Origin: Planctomycetota bacterium
GTDB taxonomy: Bacteria; Planctomycetota; Phycisphaerae; Phycisphaerales; Phycisphaeraceae
Assembly (NCBI GenBank): GCA_016350165.1
Contig: CP066225.1
Coordinates: 1,736,001 to 1,800,000 of the forward strand
Length of the DNA stretch: 64,000 bases
Direction of reading: 5' to 3'
Part shown: positions 38,018 through 46,108 of the stretch, in pieces
Position numbering within the stretch: position 1 is the first letter of the stretch
Layout of the letters: each line of letters opens with the position of its first letter
Made by a program: the position numbers and the translations under genes
The notes under the pieces: model-generated
Databases searched by the model: none
Told to the model about the DNA's origin: nothing
What the model saw: the letters and a program-made list of their open reading frames with translations, nothing else

Positions 38018-38623
38018 ATGCATAACAACTTATCCATCAAAACCATCGCACTACTTTTACTCATCACCCTCACTTCCGCTTGCATCCAAACAACAAGCAA
38101 CCCTCTCGCTACCATGCCGCCAACTTCCAATTGGCGTTTCTCAGCCAAAGGCATTCACGCAACAGCCAACCATGCCGACCCAACAAACGAACTCTGGTAC
38201 ATCGATTCCATCACCATTGATTACAGCCTCATTCACCCGCGAACACTCGAAAACATTGCTATTTTAGTCAAAAATCATCCAAACCCAGTACCACTCAAAG
38301 ATCTTACCTCAACTTTCCTCCTCGAAAACGCAACCCTTGAGCAACCAACAGACTCAACCCTTTACATGACCCGTCACCACGACGGCCCCGATACGCAGGT
38401 TTTCGACGCTTACCTTCAAGCTAAAGACTCAGAAGACATCTACCACTTCATCACCACCAGCAGCGAAGTCCTTTTCTTCCAAACAAGTGTCAACCAATCA
38501 CTCCGCAACAAAGACCTCATCAAATTCGTCAACCTCAAAACAAACGAAACTTACGCATCACCACTCAACCACATCCAACTACAGAAACTTTTGCAAACGC
38601 GCCTTGCACGCTACAAAAACTAA
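38018..38623 (+). CDS. Lipoprotein, unknown function
   Basis: 201 residues. The signal peptide IKTIALLLLITLTSAC ends in a lipobox (LTSAC, lipidated Cys about residue 22). The mature part contains NWRFSAKGIHATANH and a Ser/Thr/Asn-rich beta-type domain; no motif recognised. It has its own terminator at 38645, shared with the converging PEP-CTERM gene. Confidence 0.7.
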   Translation: MHNNLSIKTIALLLLITLTSACIQTTSNPLATMPPTSNWRFSAKGIHATANHADPTNELWYIDSITIDYSLIHPRTLENIAILVKNHPNPVPLKDLTSTFLLENATLEQPTDSTLYMTRHHDGPDTQVFDAYLQAKDSEDIYHFITTSSEVLFFQTSVNQSLRNKDLIKFVNLKTNETYASPLNHIQLQKLLQTRLARYKN

Positions 38624-38644
38624 TCAACACATTTAACGTATAAA

Positions 38645-38673
38645 AAAAATAACCCTGCGAATGCAGGGTTTTT
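38645..38673. terminator. Bidirectional terminator between converging genes
   Basis: An 8-bp stem AACCCTGC / GCAGGGTT with a GAAT tetraloop, A-run on the left and T-run on the right. It lies between the lipoprotein gene (+) and the small PEP-CTERM gene (-). Confidence 0.85.
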
Positions 38674-38699
38674 AAATTCATTCATTTTTCACCAGCAAC

Positions 38700-38984
38700 T
38701 CATTTCTTCGGCCGCATAATTGCCAACGTCCCCAATAATATCAGAACCAATGATCCGGGCTCTGGCACAAAACTGATCGTGTCATCTTTTGGCTTTGTAT
38801 CAATCGGATTCAACATCAACGGCTCAACTGCCGCAGGTTCAACACCCAAACTCAAATCCAGTAACTCATCTTTCATCACCTGCGACACATCTACAGCAAT
38901 ACCTTCAGTTGCCTGCAACTGGGAAATCATTACTCCCCCCAACAACAAACACAGAGATAACATCAGCATTATTCTGCGTGACAT
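38700..38984 (-). CDS. Very short PEP-CTERM protein
   Basis: 94 residues from the ATG at 38984, with GAGGAAG just upstream; a GTG at 39005 is possible. A signal peptide (MLMLSLCLLLGGVMIS) and only about 45 residues of acidic mature sequence precede the sorting signal FVPEPGSLVLILLG and a short basic end (RPKK). PEP-CTERM proteins are cut and probably anchored by exosortase, which is not in the window. Such a small exported domain is unusual. Confidence 0.75.
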   Translation of the reverse strand: MSRRIMLMLSLCLLLGGVMISQLQATEGIAVDVSQVMKDELLDLSLGVEPAAVEPLMLNPIDTKPKDDTISFVPEPGSLVLILLGTLAIMRPKK

Positions 38985-39371
38985 CTTCTTCCTCACGAAA
39001 AGCACTCCAACCTATCAATGTGATTACCCACACCCATAACCACTCAATCACAATGGCATTGATCAAAACAAATACATTTATCGAAGGGGCTTTCTCACCT
39101 CAACTTCGCAGCAAAGACTATCATTTAAAATAGGCAAATTCAAACGAATCTAGTACACAAAATTTTTCCTAGCCAAACAACGCAACAATACCCGAGCGCC
39201 TTTCAGATTCACCTGATTTACTTATAACGATTCACACGATTACATAAAATATTCGCGACAGTCTTGTATAAGACGCTGAAGTTATCCCGATACCGACTGT
39301 GACTAAAATGTGAATTTCCGCTGTTAAAATAGGCAATATTATCTACAACCATTTACGAATATAAAACCAGA
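38985..39371. other. Intergenic region
   Basis: About 390 bp, AT-rich. No gene seen. The word TAAAATAGGCAA occurs twice in direct orientation (near 39128 and 39325). It must contain the promoter of the small PEP-CTERM gene. Confidence 0.4.
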
Positions 39372-40223
39372 TTAATCAGGCAATGGCGCAGGTGGCATCT
39401 GTGTATACGTCGGCTCATCGCGCATATGACGCAGGATATCCGCCAAAATTCGAGGGTCCTGCTCCGCCCATGAATGTCCGCCACCCATCGCGGCACGCCC
39501 CACCCACCAGATCGGCACATCATCAGGAGCTGTATTCTCTTCACCTACAATCACATCATCCAACCTCGCATACGTCCGCAACTCAAACCTTCTATTCATC
39601 GAATAGTCCTGATCGAGATGCATCAGAAAATCACTCCCTGCCTTCATGTCTCTAGCATTCGGATCAAACGAACCCAACCAGGCAAGCGACGCACCCTTAT
39701 GTGGCGTGCATATCGTATACAAATTCCTGATATTCAACCGCTTCCTTGTTGTCGTCGCAACCACAGTCCCAAACGTTGTTGAACTTACCGGCGCTTCACG
39801 CGGCGGGATCGCTGCATACCTCGCAATCAAACCACCCATCGAATACGCAATCACATCCACCTCAACCGTCTCATTCGCTTCAATCGAAGGCAACTCATCT
39901 TCCAAAGCTTTCACCAACTTATTCGCAGAATCATCAAACGATGAAGATCCAAAAAACGCAATCGGAATCACTGCCGTATTTTGCGTGGTCTTACGAACAA
40001 AGTTCGCCATCCCCTCAGACGAAAACCCCGGGTCCATCCATCCCCCCAGCACAATCACCGGCCGCGATAACTGCTTCGGATTTTCAGCCATCATGTCTAA
40101 CTCATGCTTAGCCTTCTTTACAGGCAATGCGAAAGATGGATTCACACGTCCCTTCGCGCAGCCGCCAACCGCAATCAGTACAGATGACAACAAGCCCATT
40201 GACCAGCCAAACATTTTTCGCAT
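39372..40223 (-). CDS. Alpha/beta-hydrolase lipoprotein, lipase-like, paralogue 1
   Basis: 283 residues from the ATG at 40223, with GGAG six bases upstream. Signal peptide and lipobox (VGGC). Motifs shared with the paralogue at 43499: RVNPSF, RPVIVLGGW.DPGF, VDVIAYSMGGLIARYA and CTPHKGASLAW. The nucleophile Ser lies in AYSMG, where the canonical first Gly is Ala; a late His (GGHSW) could complete the triad. Likely an extracytoplasmic lipase or esterase; substrate unknown. Third codon positions are strongly G-rich on the coding strand (C on +), unlike its paralogue. Confidence 0.78.
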   Translation of the reverse strand: MRKMFGWSMGLLSSVLIAVGGCAKGRVNPSFALPVKKAKHELDMMAENPKQLSRPVIVLGGWMDPGFSSEGMANFVRKTTQNTAVIPIAFFGSSSFDDSANKLVKALEDELPSIEANETVEVDVIAYSMGGLIARYAAIPPREAPVSSTTFGTVVATTTRKRLNIRNLYTICTPHKGASLAWLGSFDPNARDMKAGSDFLMHLDQDYSMNRRFELRTYARLDDVIVGEENTAPDDVPIWWVGRAAMGGGHSWAEQDPRILADILRHMRDEPTYTQMPPAPLPD

Positions 40224-40346
40224 GATTAACTCCGGAATCACATATCTCAAGTCATTACAATTCAGCCCACATTGTAAACCCAACGCCTCATAAACACGAA
40301 ACCAACGAAACCATTGCCAAACTCCAAACCACCGCGCAGCACTTAC

Positions 40347-40378
40347 AAAAAACCGGCAACCACATCGTGATTGCCGGC
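40347..40378 (-). terminator. Terminator after the glycosidase-like PEP-CTERM gene
   Basis: Stem CCGGCAA / TTGCCGG (40353-40359 and 40371-40377) with an inner CAC/GTG pair, six A on the left giving the U-run on the minus transcript. Confidence 0.8.
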
Positions 40379-40432
40379 CATCAATACTTTCACTTGTCGC
40401 ATTATTTACTTCAAATCATGCAACTCTTCACA

Positions 40433-41575
40433 TTAACCTCTCTGACGACGACGCATCAGCATCAAACCGCCAAGACCAAGCATCGCAAGTGATGCTGGCT
40501 CAGGAACTTCACGCCATGTACGTCCCATAGCAACTGCTTCTTTGAAATCTTCTTGGACATTTAGCAATTCAGATAGACCGTATGACGTTGATCCTTCTTT
40601 ATACGCAGGCCAGCGATACATCGCAACGCAACGGATCTTCTGGTTATCATCAACCATATTCCAATTGTTTACTTCTTCATAGATCGCTTTGACCCAGCCA
40701 TTATTCTCGTCTTTCCAAGCCTGGAATGTATCGCCAACCCATTTACCCGACTCAGAATTCTGGTCACACTCAGTAATAAAAACGGGCTTATCCTTCATGC
40801 TCTCAGGAATCATTTCCATATAGTTCTTATAAACACGGAAATTGTAATATTTATCCTGATATGGATCGTTCATCTTCTTATCGCTTGTCACGAGACTCGG
40901 ATCAGCACCGTGCGTGTAAGCGTGCAGTGGAATACCATCAACGCGATCCGCACCAATGCCATCCAGAATATCACGCCAATAATGAACGAAGTCACCAATC
41001 CCGCCATAAGGTGGTGCCCATGTACCTGAAGGCGAAGGACAAATCTTTGGCTTCTCAGCCAGATTCATCGCATCAACTTTGTCATAAATCTTGTTATATG
41101 CCTTCACATAGCGTGCTGCTGTTATCTTTTCGCCAACACCTTCATTCCAACCATCATTACCCGGCCACTCACGTGGAAGGTTTGTCTCATTACCAATAAT
41201 CCAGTAATCAACACCCTTCGAATTCTTGATGTAGTTTGCCGCATTCTGCGCAAACTGCTCGTAATCCTTCTCGTATGGCAAAGTACCCTTTGAACCGTAA
41301 CCATAGTTCAAACGAACAATATTCGTCATTTTTTTGTCTTTGTACTGAGTAAAATCTTTACCCTGTGCGCCGGTTAAACCAATTTCTTCTGTATGAACCA
41401 GCCATCCACCATTTTCACCCATCAGGTGCTCTCCACCCGGATCGTGCATGCCGTAGATGTATGGATTGTCTTCCGCAATCAGACTCGTGCTCATCACGCA
41501 AGCCATCATGCCCGTTGCCATCAGCATTCCCAACCCCATACGGGATCGGCGGTCTCTCTTGGAGATGTTAAACAT
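40433..41575 (-). CDS. PEP-CTERM protein with clan GH-A glycosidase-like domain
   Basis: 380 residues; AAGGAG lies nine bases before the ATG. The signal peptide (MGLGMLMATGMMACVMSTSL) is followed by a TIM-barrel-like domain starting YIYGMHDPGG. YWIIGNETNLP has the Asn-Glu of a clan A acid/base, and PVFITECDQ about 140 residues later could hold the nucleophile Glu. The C-terminus has VPEPASLAMLG, a helix and MRRRQRG, the PEP-CTERM signal. It is probably an exported, surface-anchored polysaccharide-active or -binding protein; the exact GH family is not assigned. Confidence 0.78.
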   Translation of the reverse strand: MFNISKRDRRSRMGLGMLMATGMMACVMSTSLIAEDNPYIYGMHDPGGEHLMGENGGWLVHTEEIGLTGAQGKDFTQYKDKKMTNIVRLNYGYGSKGTLPYEKDYEQFAQNAANYIKNSKGVDYWIIGNETNLPREWPGNDGWNEGVGEKITAARYVKAYNKIYDKVDAMNLAEKPKICPSPSGTWAPPYGGIGDFVHYWRDILDGIGADRVDGIPLHAYTHGADPSLVTSDKKMNDPYQDKYYNFRVYKNYMEMIPESMKDKPVFITECDQNSESGKWVGDTFQAWKDENNGWVKAIYEEVNNWNMVDDNQKIRCVAMYRWPAYKEGSTSYGLSELLNVQEDFKEAVAMGRTWREVPEPASLAMLGLGGLMLMRRRQRG

Positions 41576-42048
41576 CGTGAGGGTCTCCTTGGTTTGGGTC
41601 TCTCTAATCTCTAAAGGCTCGATCGCCTTCCTCTCTTGTCAAAATGCATCACAAAATGCCAAATTCGTAATATCGTGTTATCAGTAGGAGCTGGCGGACA
41701 CTCTCACACAAAACTTTCAAATGTCTCCACAATATAACAAATTCTATAATTAGAAATATGTAACAATTTGAACAATTGTCAAGATGTTTTTTACCCGACC
41801 ACAGGATTTCTATAGGCTTTGCGGCAATTCCCACGCCCAACCTTCGCTATTTTCACATCAGCCCATTTACCACCACACACATCCCAATTTCATGCCAAAT
41901 TGTCCCCACCTAATAACAAACAAGAAATTGGTAATTCCGTGCTCATCATTGAGCTTTCCGTGCTTCTTCTTCAATACCAAATGCGCATAGAAAAGGCCGC
42001 AGCATCCCGGAAAACACTGCAGCCCGCACTATACATCTTCTAATTCAT
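41576..42048. other. Intergenic region between PEP-CTERM genes
   Basis: About 470 bp. No convincing gene. It holds the promoter region of the glycosidase-like gene on the left and, at 41991-42026, the terminator of the next gene on the right. Confidence 0.4.
41991..42026 (-). terminator. Probable terminator after the 213-residue PEP-CTERM gene
   Basis: Stem GGCCGCAG / CTGCAGCC (41995-42002 and 42017-42024) with one mismatch; four A on the left give a short U-run on the minus transcript. Confidence 0.6.
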
Positions 42049-42690
42049 TTATTTCCGACGACGCAGCAATGCCAATCCGCCCAATCCAAACAGCGCCAAT
42101 GATGCAGGTTCAGGCACCGCGGTCATGCTCAAATACATATCCGCAGCCGTGTGCTTCATATCACCTGTCATGTCTGCAAAACAATCAAATCGTTTGCTTG
42201 TTGAATCTTTACGCAGGTCAAAGCCAGCAAATGAAACTGCATAATCCTGGCCATCCAACGTCACCACACCACGCCCCGTACCATGACCAACACTCACAGT
42301 CATACGATCCGCAGCCGCGTCAACATCAACCGTAAACGCAACATCCTGACCCTCAATGCTGTAAACAATATCAAAGCTATCAGTACATGTTGAACTCAAA
42401 TTCGCTTGCGATGAAAGCAAAACCAGACCCGCATTAAATGCCTTATCAACTTCAACATTCGCTTGATCTTCAAAGTCAATCGAGAACTTCGGTTTCTGAT
42501 TATTATCACCAACACCCAATGTGATCATCGCATCATAACTACCCCAGTTGTTATAAACGCGTGTCGTCGATTTATGGTCTGTCTTCACCAACTTGCCATC
42601 AAGCGACACCATATCAGCTGAAGCATTGGCAAATGTAAAAAGTGAAAGAGCACCAGTAAGTACGAACGTAGAAATCGCGCGGTATTGCAT
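42049..42690 (-). CDS. PEP-CTERM protein, beta-rich ectodomain
   Basis: 213 residues; TAGGAG lies seven bases before the second of two ATGs (42690). Signal peptide STFVLTGALSLFTFANASA. The mature region is beta-rich, with two Cys (SSTCTDSF and RFDCFADM), and carries no recognised catalytic motif. The C-terminus VPEPASLALFG, hydrophobic helix and LRRRK is a textbook PEP-CTERM signal. Exosortase-dependent surface anchoring is inferred. It is the gene nearest the strand-composition switch. Confidence 0.8.
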   Translation of the reverse strand: MQYRAISTFVLTGALSLFTFANASADMVSLDGKLVKTDHKSTTRVYNNWGSYDAMITLGVGDNNQKPKFSIDFEDQANVEVDKAFNAGLVLLSSQANLSSTCTDSFDIVYSIEGQDVAFTVDVDAAADRMTVSVGHGTGRGVVTLDGQDYAVSFAGFDLRKDSTSKRFDCFADMTGDMKHTAADMYLSMTAVPEPASLALFGLGGLALLRRRK

Positions 42691-43198
42691 CATCTTTCTC
42701 CTAAAAAATTAGACGCAAATAAATAATACGCATCTGTGCACTGACACATGTCATCACAACATCGCAGCAGCACACATCTGCCCCAGTTTAATTTTAATAT
42801 CTAGGCGGTTACTTCTTTAAGGAGGGACACACAAAACAAATAAGCACATAACAACGCGCGACATTCTCCATGGATCGTTGCAATACACATCTGAATATCA
42901 CTGTTATCGCTATTCAATTTCATGTGGAATCTTTCTCACTCCACTGCGATTAAAAGTACAACGTGCTAACTATGAAATCAAGCAAATGTGCTGAAATAAG
43001 AACAAATAATCAAGTTTTCCCTTAACACTAAAATGATCTAATTTTCTATCTTAAACCAACCACGCAAACTAGTAAGAATAGATAAACTTTACCGCCCAAC
43101 CCACCTTCAGCATACCATTAACAAGTAGAACACTTTAAAACATATCTACAATCACTATTCATTTTGTACTATAAAAATAGTTCATTTTATCAAGTAAA

Positions 43199-43231
43199 GA
43201 AGTTGTTGTTTTCTTCGCAAACAACAACTTC
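43199..43231. repeat. Perfect 13-bp inverted repeat
   Basis: Arms GAAGTTGTTGTTT and AAACAACAACTTC with a 7-nt loop TCTTCGC. There is no T-run on either side, so it is not an ordinary terminator. It lies inside the region where strand composition reverses. Confidence 0.8.
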
Positions 43232-43394
43232 TAATAAACGCGCACCTATGCAGATATCCCAGCTCTGCTTTATTCACTATTTTTATTGAGCATTTTCAGG
43301 AGATTATTTCCAACCCGTATATTCTGCACATATTTACATTTGTTTGTCGCCAATACAAGAATGATTTTTTGATAACGATGACAAACATTTACAT

Positions 43395-43425
43395 AAAAAC
43401 AACCGGCAACAATTTATGTTGCCGG
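43395..43425 (-). terminator. Terminator after hydrolase paralogue 2
   Basis: Stem CCGGCAAC / GTTGCCGG (43403-43410 and 43418-43425), followed on the minus strand by TTGTTTTTA. The stem resembles the one at 40347. Confidence 0.8.
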
Positions 43426-43498
43426 CTGGTCATGTTAAAAAGTTTTCACATAATGTGATACTAATTCATTTACATCACACGCTAATCGAAATCATCGA

Positions 43499-44482
43499 TC
43501 AACCACCTGAATCAGATTGTGGTGCGGGTGATGCGTTGTATTCTGCTGCAACTTGTGGCTCGCTTGAAATCGATTCAGGCTTCTTCACAAGTACTGTTGT
43601 TGGCGGTGTGGTTCCTTCTGGCAATACCGGCGATACCTCCCAAGGGAATGGCGCAGGATCACCAATCGCCAGTGGCGGCTCACCACGTAAACGCTTCGCG
43701 ATATCCGCGAGGAAGCGGCGATCAGTACCCGAGTTACCGTGCGCTGTCTGGAATGGACGATTATCAACCCACCAAAGATCAACGCCTTCAGGTGCAGCGT
43801 TTTCTTCGCCAACGATCATGTCTTGCAGACGTGTGTATGCGACAACGTCATAACGATCATTTTCTTTAAAATCACGGTTGAGTCGGACGATGAAATCGCC
43901 GCCTGGGATCATAGCTCGCGCAGATGGGTCCCACCATGCGGTCCATGCCATTGCTGCACCCTTGTGAGGTGTGCCGATGGTGTAGAGATTTCTGACATTC
44001 AGACGTTTGCGGAATGCTTTTTCGCCTGTTTCATGAGTTGGGATCGCAGCGTAGCGCGCGACGAGGCCACCCATTGAGAAACCAATCACATCGACTTCAA
44101 CTGTTTCGTTGGGATCTTCTGATGGGAAGTTTTTTTCAACGGCTTTAATGGTTTTACGTGCGGATTCATCAAAACCACCTGTTCCAAAGTAGTTGATTGC
44201 GATGACGCGTTGATCGCCTGTCGCGAGTTGCATGCGTTTTGCGATTGATGCTGGGACGAAACCTGGGTCACCCCAACCGCCGAGTACGACGACGGGACGT
44301 TTCAGGACGACAGGTTTCTCGGACATGTCGGCGAGTTCCTGTTTAGCATCGTCGTAGGAGGTATTGAATGATGGATTAACGCGGTTATTGAAACCACAAC
44401 CTGTGATTACTGACAGAATGATTGCCAGCGCGAACAGGTTAGATAAATGTCGCGTTTTAGAGGAATGCAAAAACTTTCTCAT
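43499..44482 (-). CDS. Alpha/beta-hydrolase lipoprotein, lipase-like, paralogue 2
   Basis: 327 residues from the ATG at 44482; an in-frame start at 44560 would add 26 unlikely residues. Signal peptide with lipobox (VITGC). It shares RVNPSF, RPVVVLGGWGDPGF, NETVEVDVIGFSMGGLVARYA and GTPHKGAAMAW with the gene at 39372. The nucleophile motif is canonical GFSMG; FQTAHGNSGTD may hold the catalytic His. The C-terminus has a Pro/Ser-rich extension of about 50 residues that the paralogue lacks. Exported lipase or esterase is inferred. On + it is G-rich, opposite to its paralogue on the same strand. Confidence 0.8.
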   Translation of the reverse strand: MRKFLHSSKTRHLSNLFALAIILSVITGCGFNNRVNPSFNTSYDDAKQELADMSEKPVVLKRPVVVLGGWGDPGFVPASIAKRMQLATGDQRVIAINYFGTGGFDESARKTIKAVEKNFPSEDPNETVEVDVIGFSMGGLVARYAAIPTHETGEKAFRKRLNVRNLYTIGTPHKGAAMAWTAWWDPSARAMIPGGDFIVRLNRDFKENDRYDVVAYTRLQDMIVGEENAAPEGVDLWWVDNRPFQTAHGNSGTDRRFLADIAKRLRGEPPLAIGDPAPFPWEVSPVLPEGTTPPTTVLVKKPESISSEPQVAAEYNASPAPQSDSGG

Positions 44483-44909
44483 GACCACCAATCCTATGTG
44501 GGCCCCTGCCGTTTGGCCGCTAGACATTGCATCTATACGGCAAACCCTATCCTCCCGCACTTGCCTAATAAGACAATCGGAGATTTTTGGTGATCAGATC
44601 GCGATGATAAACCCTAGAAAAATGACTGATAAAAAGTGGGTTTAATGTGTGTGATGTGAAGATGGTTGGGAAGAATGCGGATGGTTGAACGTGAAGGAGA
44701 TTCGGTTTTGCGCGCATGAATTTTTCGGAAGTTGGTTTTTGAGATGGTCATAAATAGAGGTTTTTTTTTAGTGTGTTTTTTGATTTTGGACGAATTGCGT
44801 TTGTTTGTATTGCTGTTTGTACGAGATGCGGAAGAAGTGTGATAAAAGCTGGAGTTGTGAAGCGCAAACGTGCGCGCGGTTTTTGATTTTCGATGATTTA
44901 CCCGTAGTT

Positions 44910-44979
44910 AGAAATGGTTAGAAATAGCTTAAAAACGTATAGAAATGGCGAGGTTTGGGGTAAAACTGATTAGAAATGG
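44910..44979 (+). repeat. Phased AGAAATGG boxes, right cluster
   Basis: Boxes AGAAATGG, AGAAATAG, AGAAATGG and AGAAATGG start at 44910, 44920, 44941 and 44972. The spacings of 10, 21 and 31 bp are one, two and three helical turns. The cluster is in the opposite orientation to the one at 28633-28671 and is likewise flanked by GCGCGC words. Confidence 0.7.
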
Positions 44980-45082
44980 TCAGAGAATTGCGCGCTTTTT
45001 TAAGGTGAATGCGTGAATGTGCGCGCGTTTTGGAAGAGGGTTGGTTTGGTATGGGATTTGCTGATAGGGATTAATGTGAGAT

Positions 45083-45105
45083 GTTTCACTTGAGCGTGTC
45101 GTTGG
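45083..45105 (+). repeat. 23-bp GTTTCACT module, copy 1
   Basis: GTTTCACT, TG, AGCGTGTCGTTGG. It lies 12 bp before the REP-like palindrome at 45118; the same pair recurs at 46476 and 46512. Confidence 0.8.
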
Positions 45106-45117
45106 TTGTGATAGCGG

Positions 45118-45150
45118 AAGACCGGCGACCTGTCAGGTCGCGGCTACTTG
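45118..45150 (+). repeat. REP-like palindromic 33-mer, copy 2
   Basis: Core GCGACCTG-t-CAGGTCGC with flanks AAGACCG and GGCTACTTG. Identical over 33 bp to copy 3 (46512), and one base different from inverted copy 1 (25422). Confidence 0.85.
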
Positions 45151-45189
45151 AATTGCAAAGAATGTAACTGGTTGGGGCTATGTTGATTT

Positions 45190-45212
45190 GTTTCACTTGA
45201 ACGTATCGTTGG
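45190..45212 (+). repeat. 23-bp GTTTCACT module, copy 2
   Basis: GTTTCACT, TG, AACGTATCGTTGG; preceded by TGTTGATTT, as in copy 5. Confidence 0.75.
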
Positions 45213-45235
45213 TATGCGCGCGTAGAGATTTAGTT

Positions 45236-45258
45236 GTTTCACTGAAGCGTGTCGTTGA
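45236..45258 (+). repeat. 23-bp GTTTCACT module, copy 3
   Basis: GTTTCACT, GA, AGCGTGTCGTTGA; ends 43 bp before the tatD-like stop. Confidence 0.75.
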
Positions 45259-45301
45259 TACAACAAGTGTGTGTTATTGATGTTTCTTAGTTTTGGTTTG
45301 G

Positions 45302-46108
45302 TTATTTGAGGGGGAAGAGGCGTTTGGTGTTTTTGTAGAGTTGTTGTGCGAGATCGTCTTGATGGATGCCGAGGATGTCGGCGATGCCGGGAAGGATTTG
45401 AGCGAGGTTGGAAGGTTCGTTGCGCGTGTTACCTTCGGGGTCTTCGCCTTCAATGATGTATTCGTCGGGGGGCATCATATATGGCGCATCGGTTTCGATG
45501 AGGAGACGATCATCGGGAACTGCTTTGATTGCTTCACGTGATTTTTTGCGTGATGTATCGAGGACATTGCCTGCGAATGAGAAGTAGAGGTTGTCGTATT
45601 TGCTGGAGAGTTGCTTGACGATTTCGGCGGAGCCTGAAAAACCGTGGAGCATCATGCCTGCGGATGGAATGCCTTGATCGGCGAGAACGGATTGGAGCCA
45701 TCCGTGTGCTTTGAGGCAGTGAACGGAGACTGAGCGGCCGAGTTTTTCGGCTAGGTTGAGTTGCTCTCGAAAGACGCCTTCCATTGTGTCTTCGTCACGA
45801 TCTTCGATGTATTGGTCGAGGCCGATTTCGCCTATCTGTGCGTTAGATGATAACTTGAGTTTTTGTTCGAGAAGGTCGAGCCAATTGTCATCTACTTCGT
45901 TGATGAACCAGGGGTGGAGCCCGATACATGGGATGACTGAGGGGAATTGATTTGGGTAGTCGAGGACTTCGTCCCAGTCTTCGGGTGATGTGCCGTTGAC
46001 GACGAGGTGTGTGATACCGGCGTCGAGTGCGCGTTGGATGACAGCTTGGCGGTCTGGAGAGAAGGAGCCGTCTTGAATATGTGTGTGACAGTCGATGATG
46101 TTGTCCAT
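45302..46108 (-). CDS. TatD family metal-dependent hydrolase
   Basis: 268 residues from the ATG at 46108, with AAAGG upstream; 46123 is an alternative start. Metal ligands are visible: IIDCHTHIQDG (two His), GEIGLDQY (Glu), VHCLKAHG (His), LHGFSGS (His) and LIETDAPYM (Asp). TatD enzymes are Mg-dependent 3'-5' exonucleases or related phosphohydrolases. It is embedded between two repeat-rich spacers. Confidence 0.9.
   Translation of the reverse strand: MDNIIDCHTHIQDGSFSPDRQAVIQRALDAGITHLVVNGTSPEDWDEVLDYPNQFPSVIPCIGLHPWFINEVDDNWLDLLEQKLKLSSNAQIGEIGLDQYIEDRDEDTMEGVFREQLNLAEKLGRSVSVHCLKAHGWLQSVLADQGIPSAGMMLHGFSGSAEIVKQLSSKYDNLYFSFAGNVLDTSRKKSREAIKAVPDDRLLIETDAPYMMPPDEYIIEGEDPEGNTRNEPSNLAQILPGIADILGIHQDDLAQQLYKNTKRLFPLK

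Larger units (their letters stand above)
42691..43498. other. AT-rich intergenic region at the GC-skew switch; candidate replication origin
   Basis: 808 bp without a gene. Strand bias changes sign here: the minus-strand gene on the left is C-rich on +, the minus-strand gene on the right is G-rich on +. It contains a perfect 13-bp-arm hairpin (43199-43231) and the terminator of the right-hand gene. Two sequences match the DnaA consensus TTWTNCACA at 8 of 9 positions (TTATTCACT near 43270 and TTCTGCACA near 43322); no perfect box was found. Confidence 0.35.
44483..45301. other. G-rich, repeat-bearing intergenic region
   Basis: About 0.8 kb with no gene. Hand count of 44641-44880 gives about 79 G and 20 C on +. 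It contains GCGCGC words (44709, 44872, 44989, 45020), the right cluster of phased AGAAATGG boxes, three GTTTCACT modules and one REP-like palindrome. Confidence 0.6.

Noticed and set aside
42806-42840. Strong Shine-Dalgarno-like AAGGAGGG in the candidate origin spacer
   Set aside because: No start codon with a usable frame follows within normal distance, so it is not taken as a gene start.
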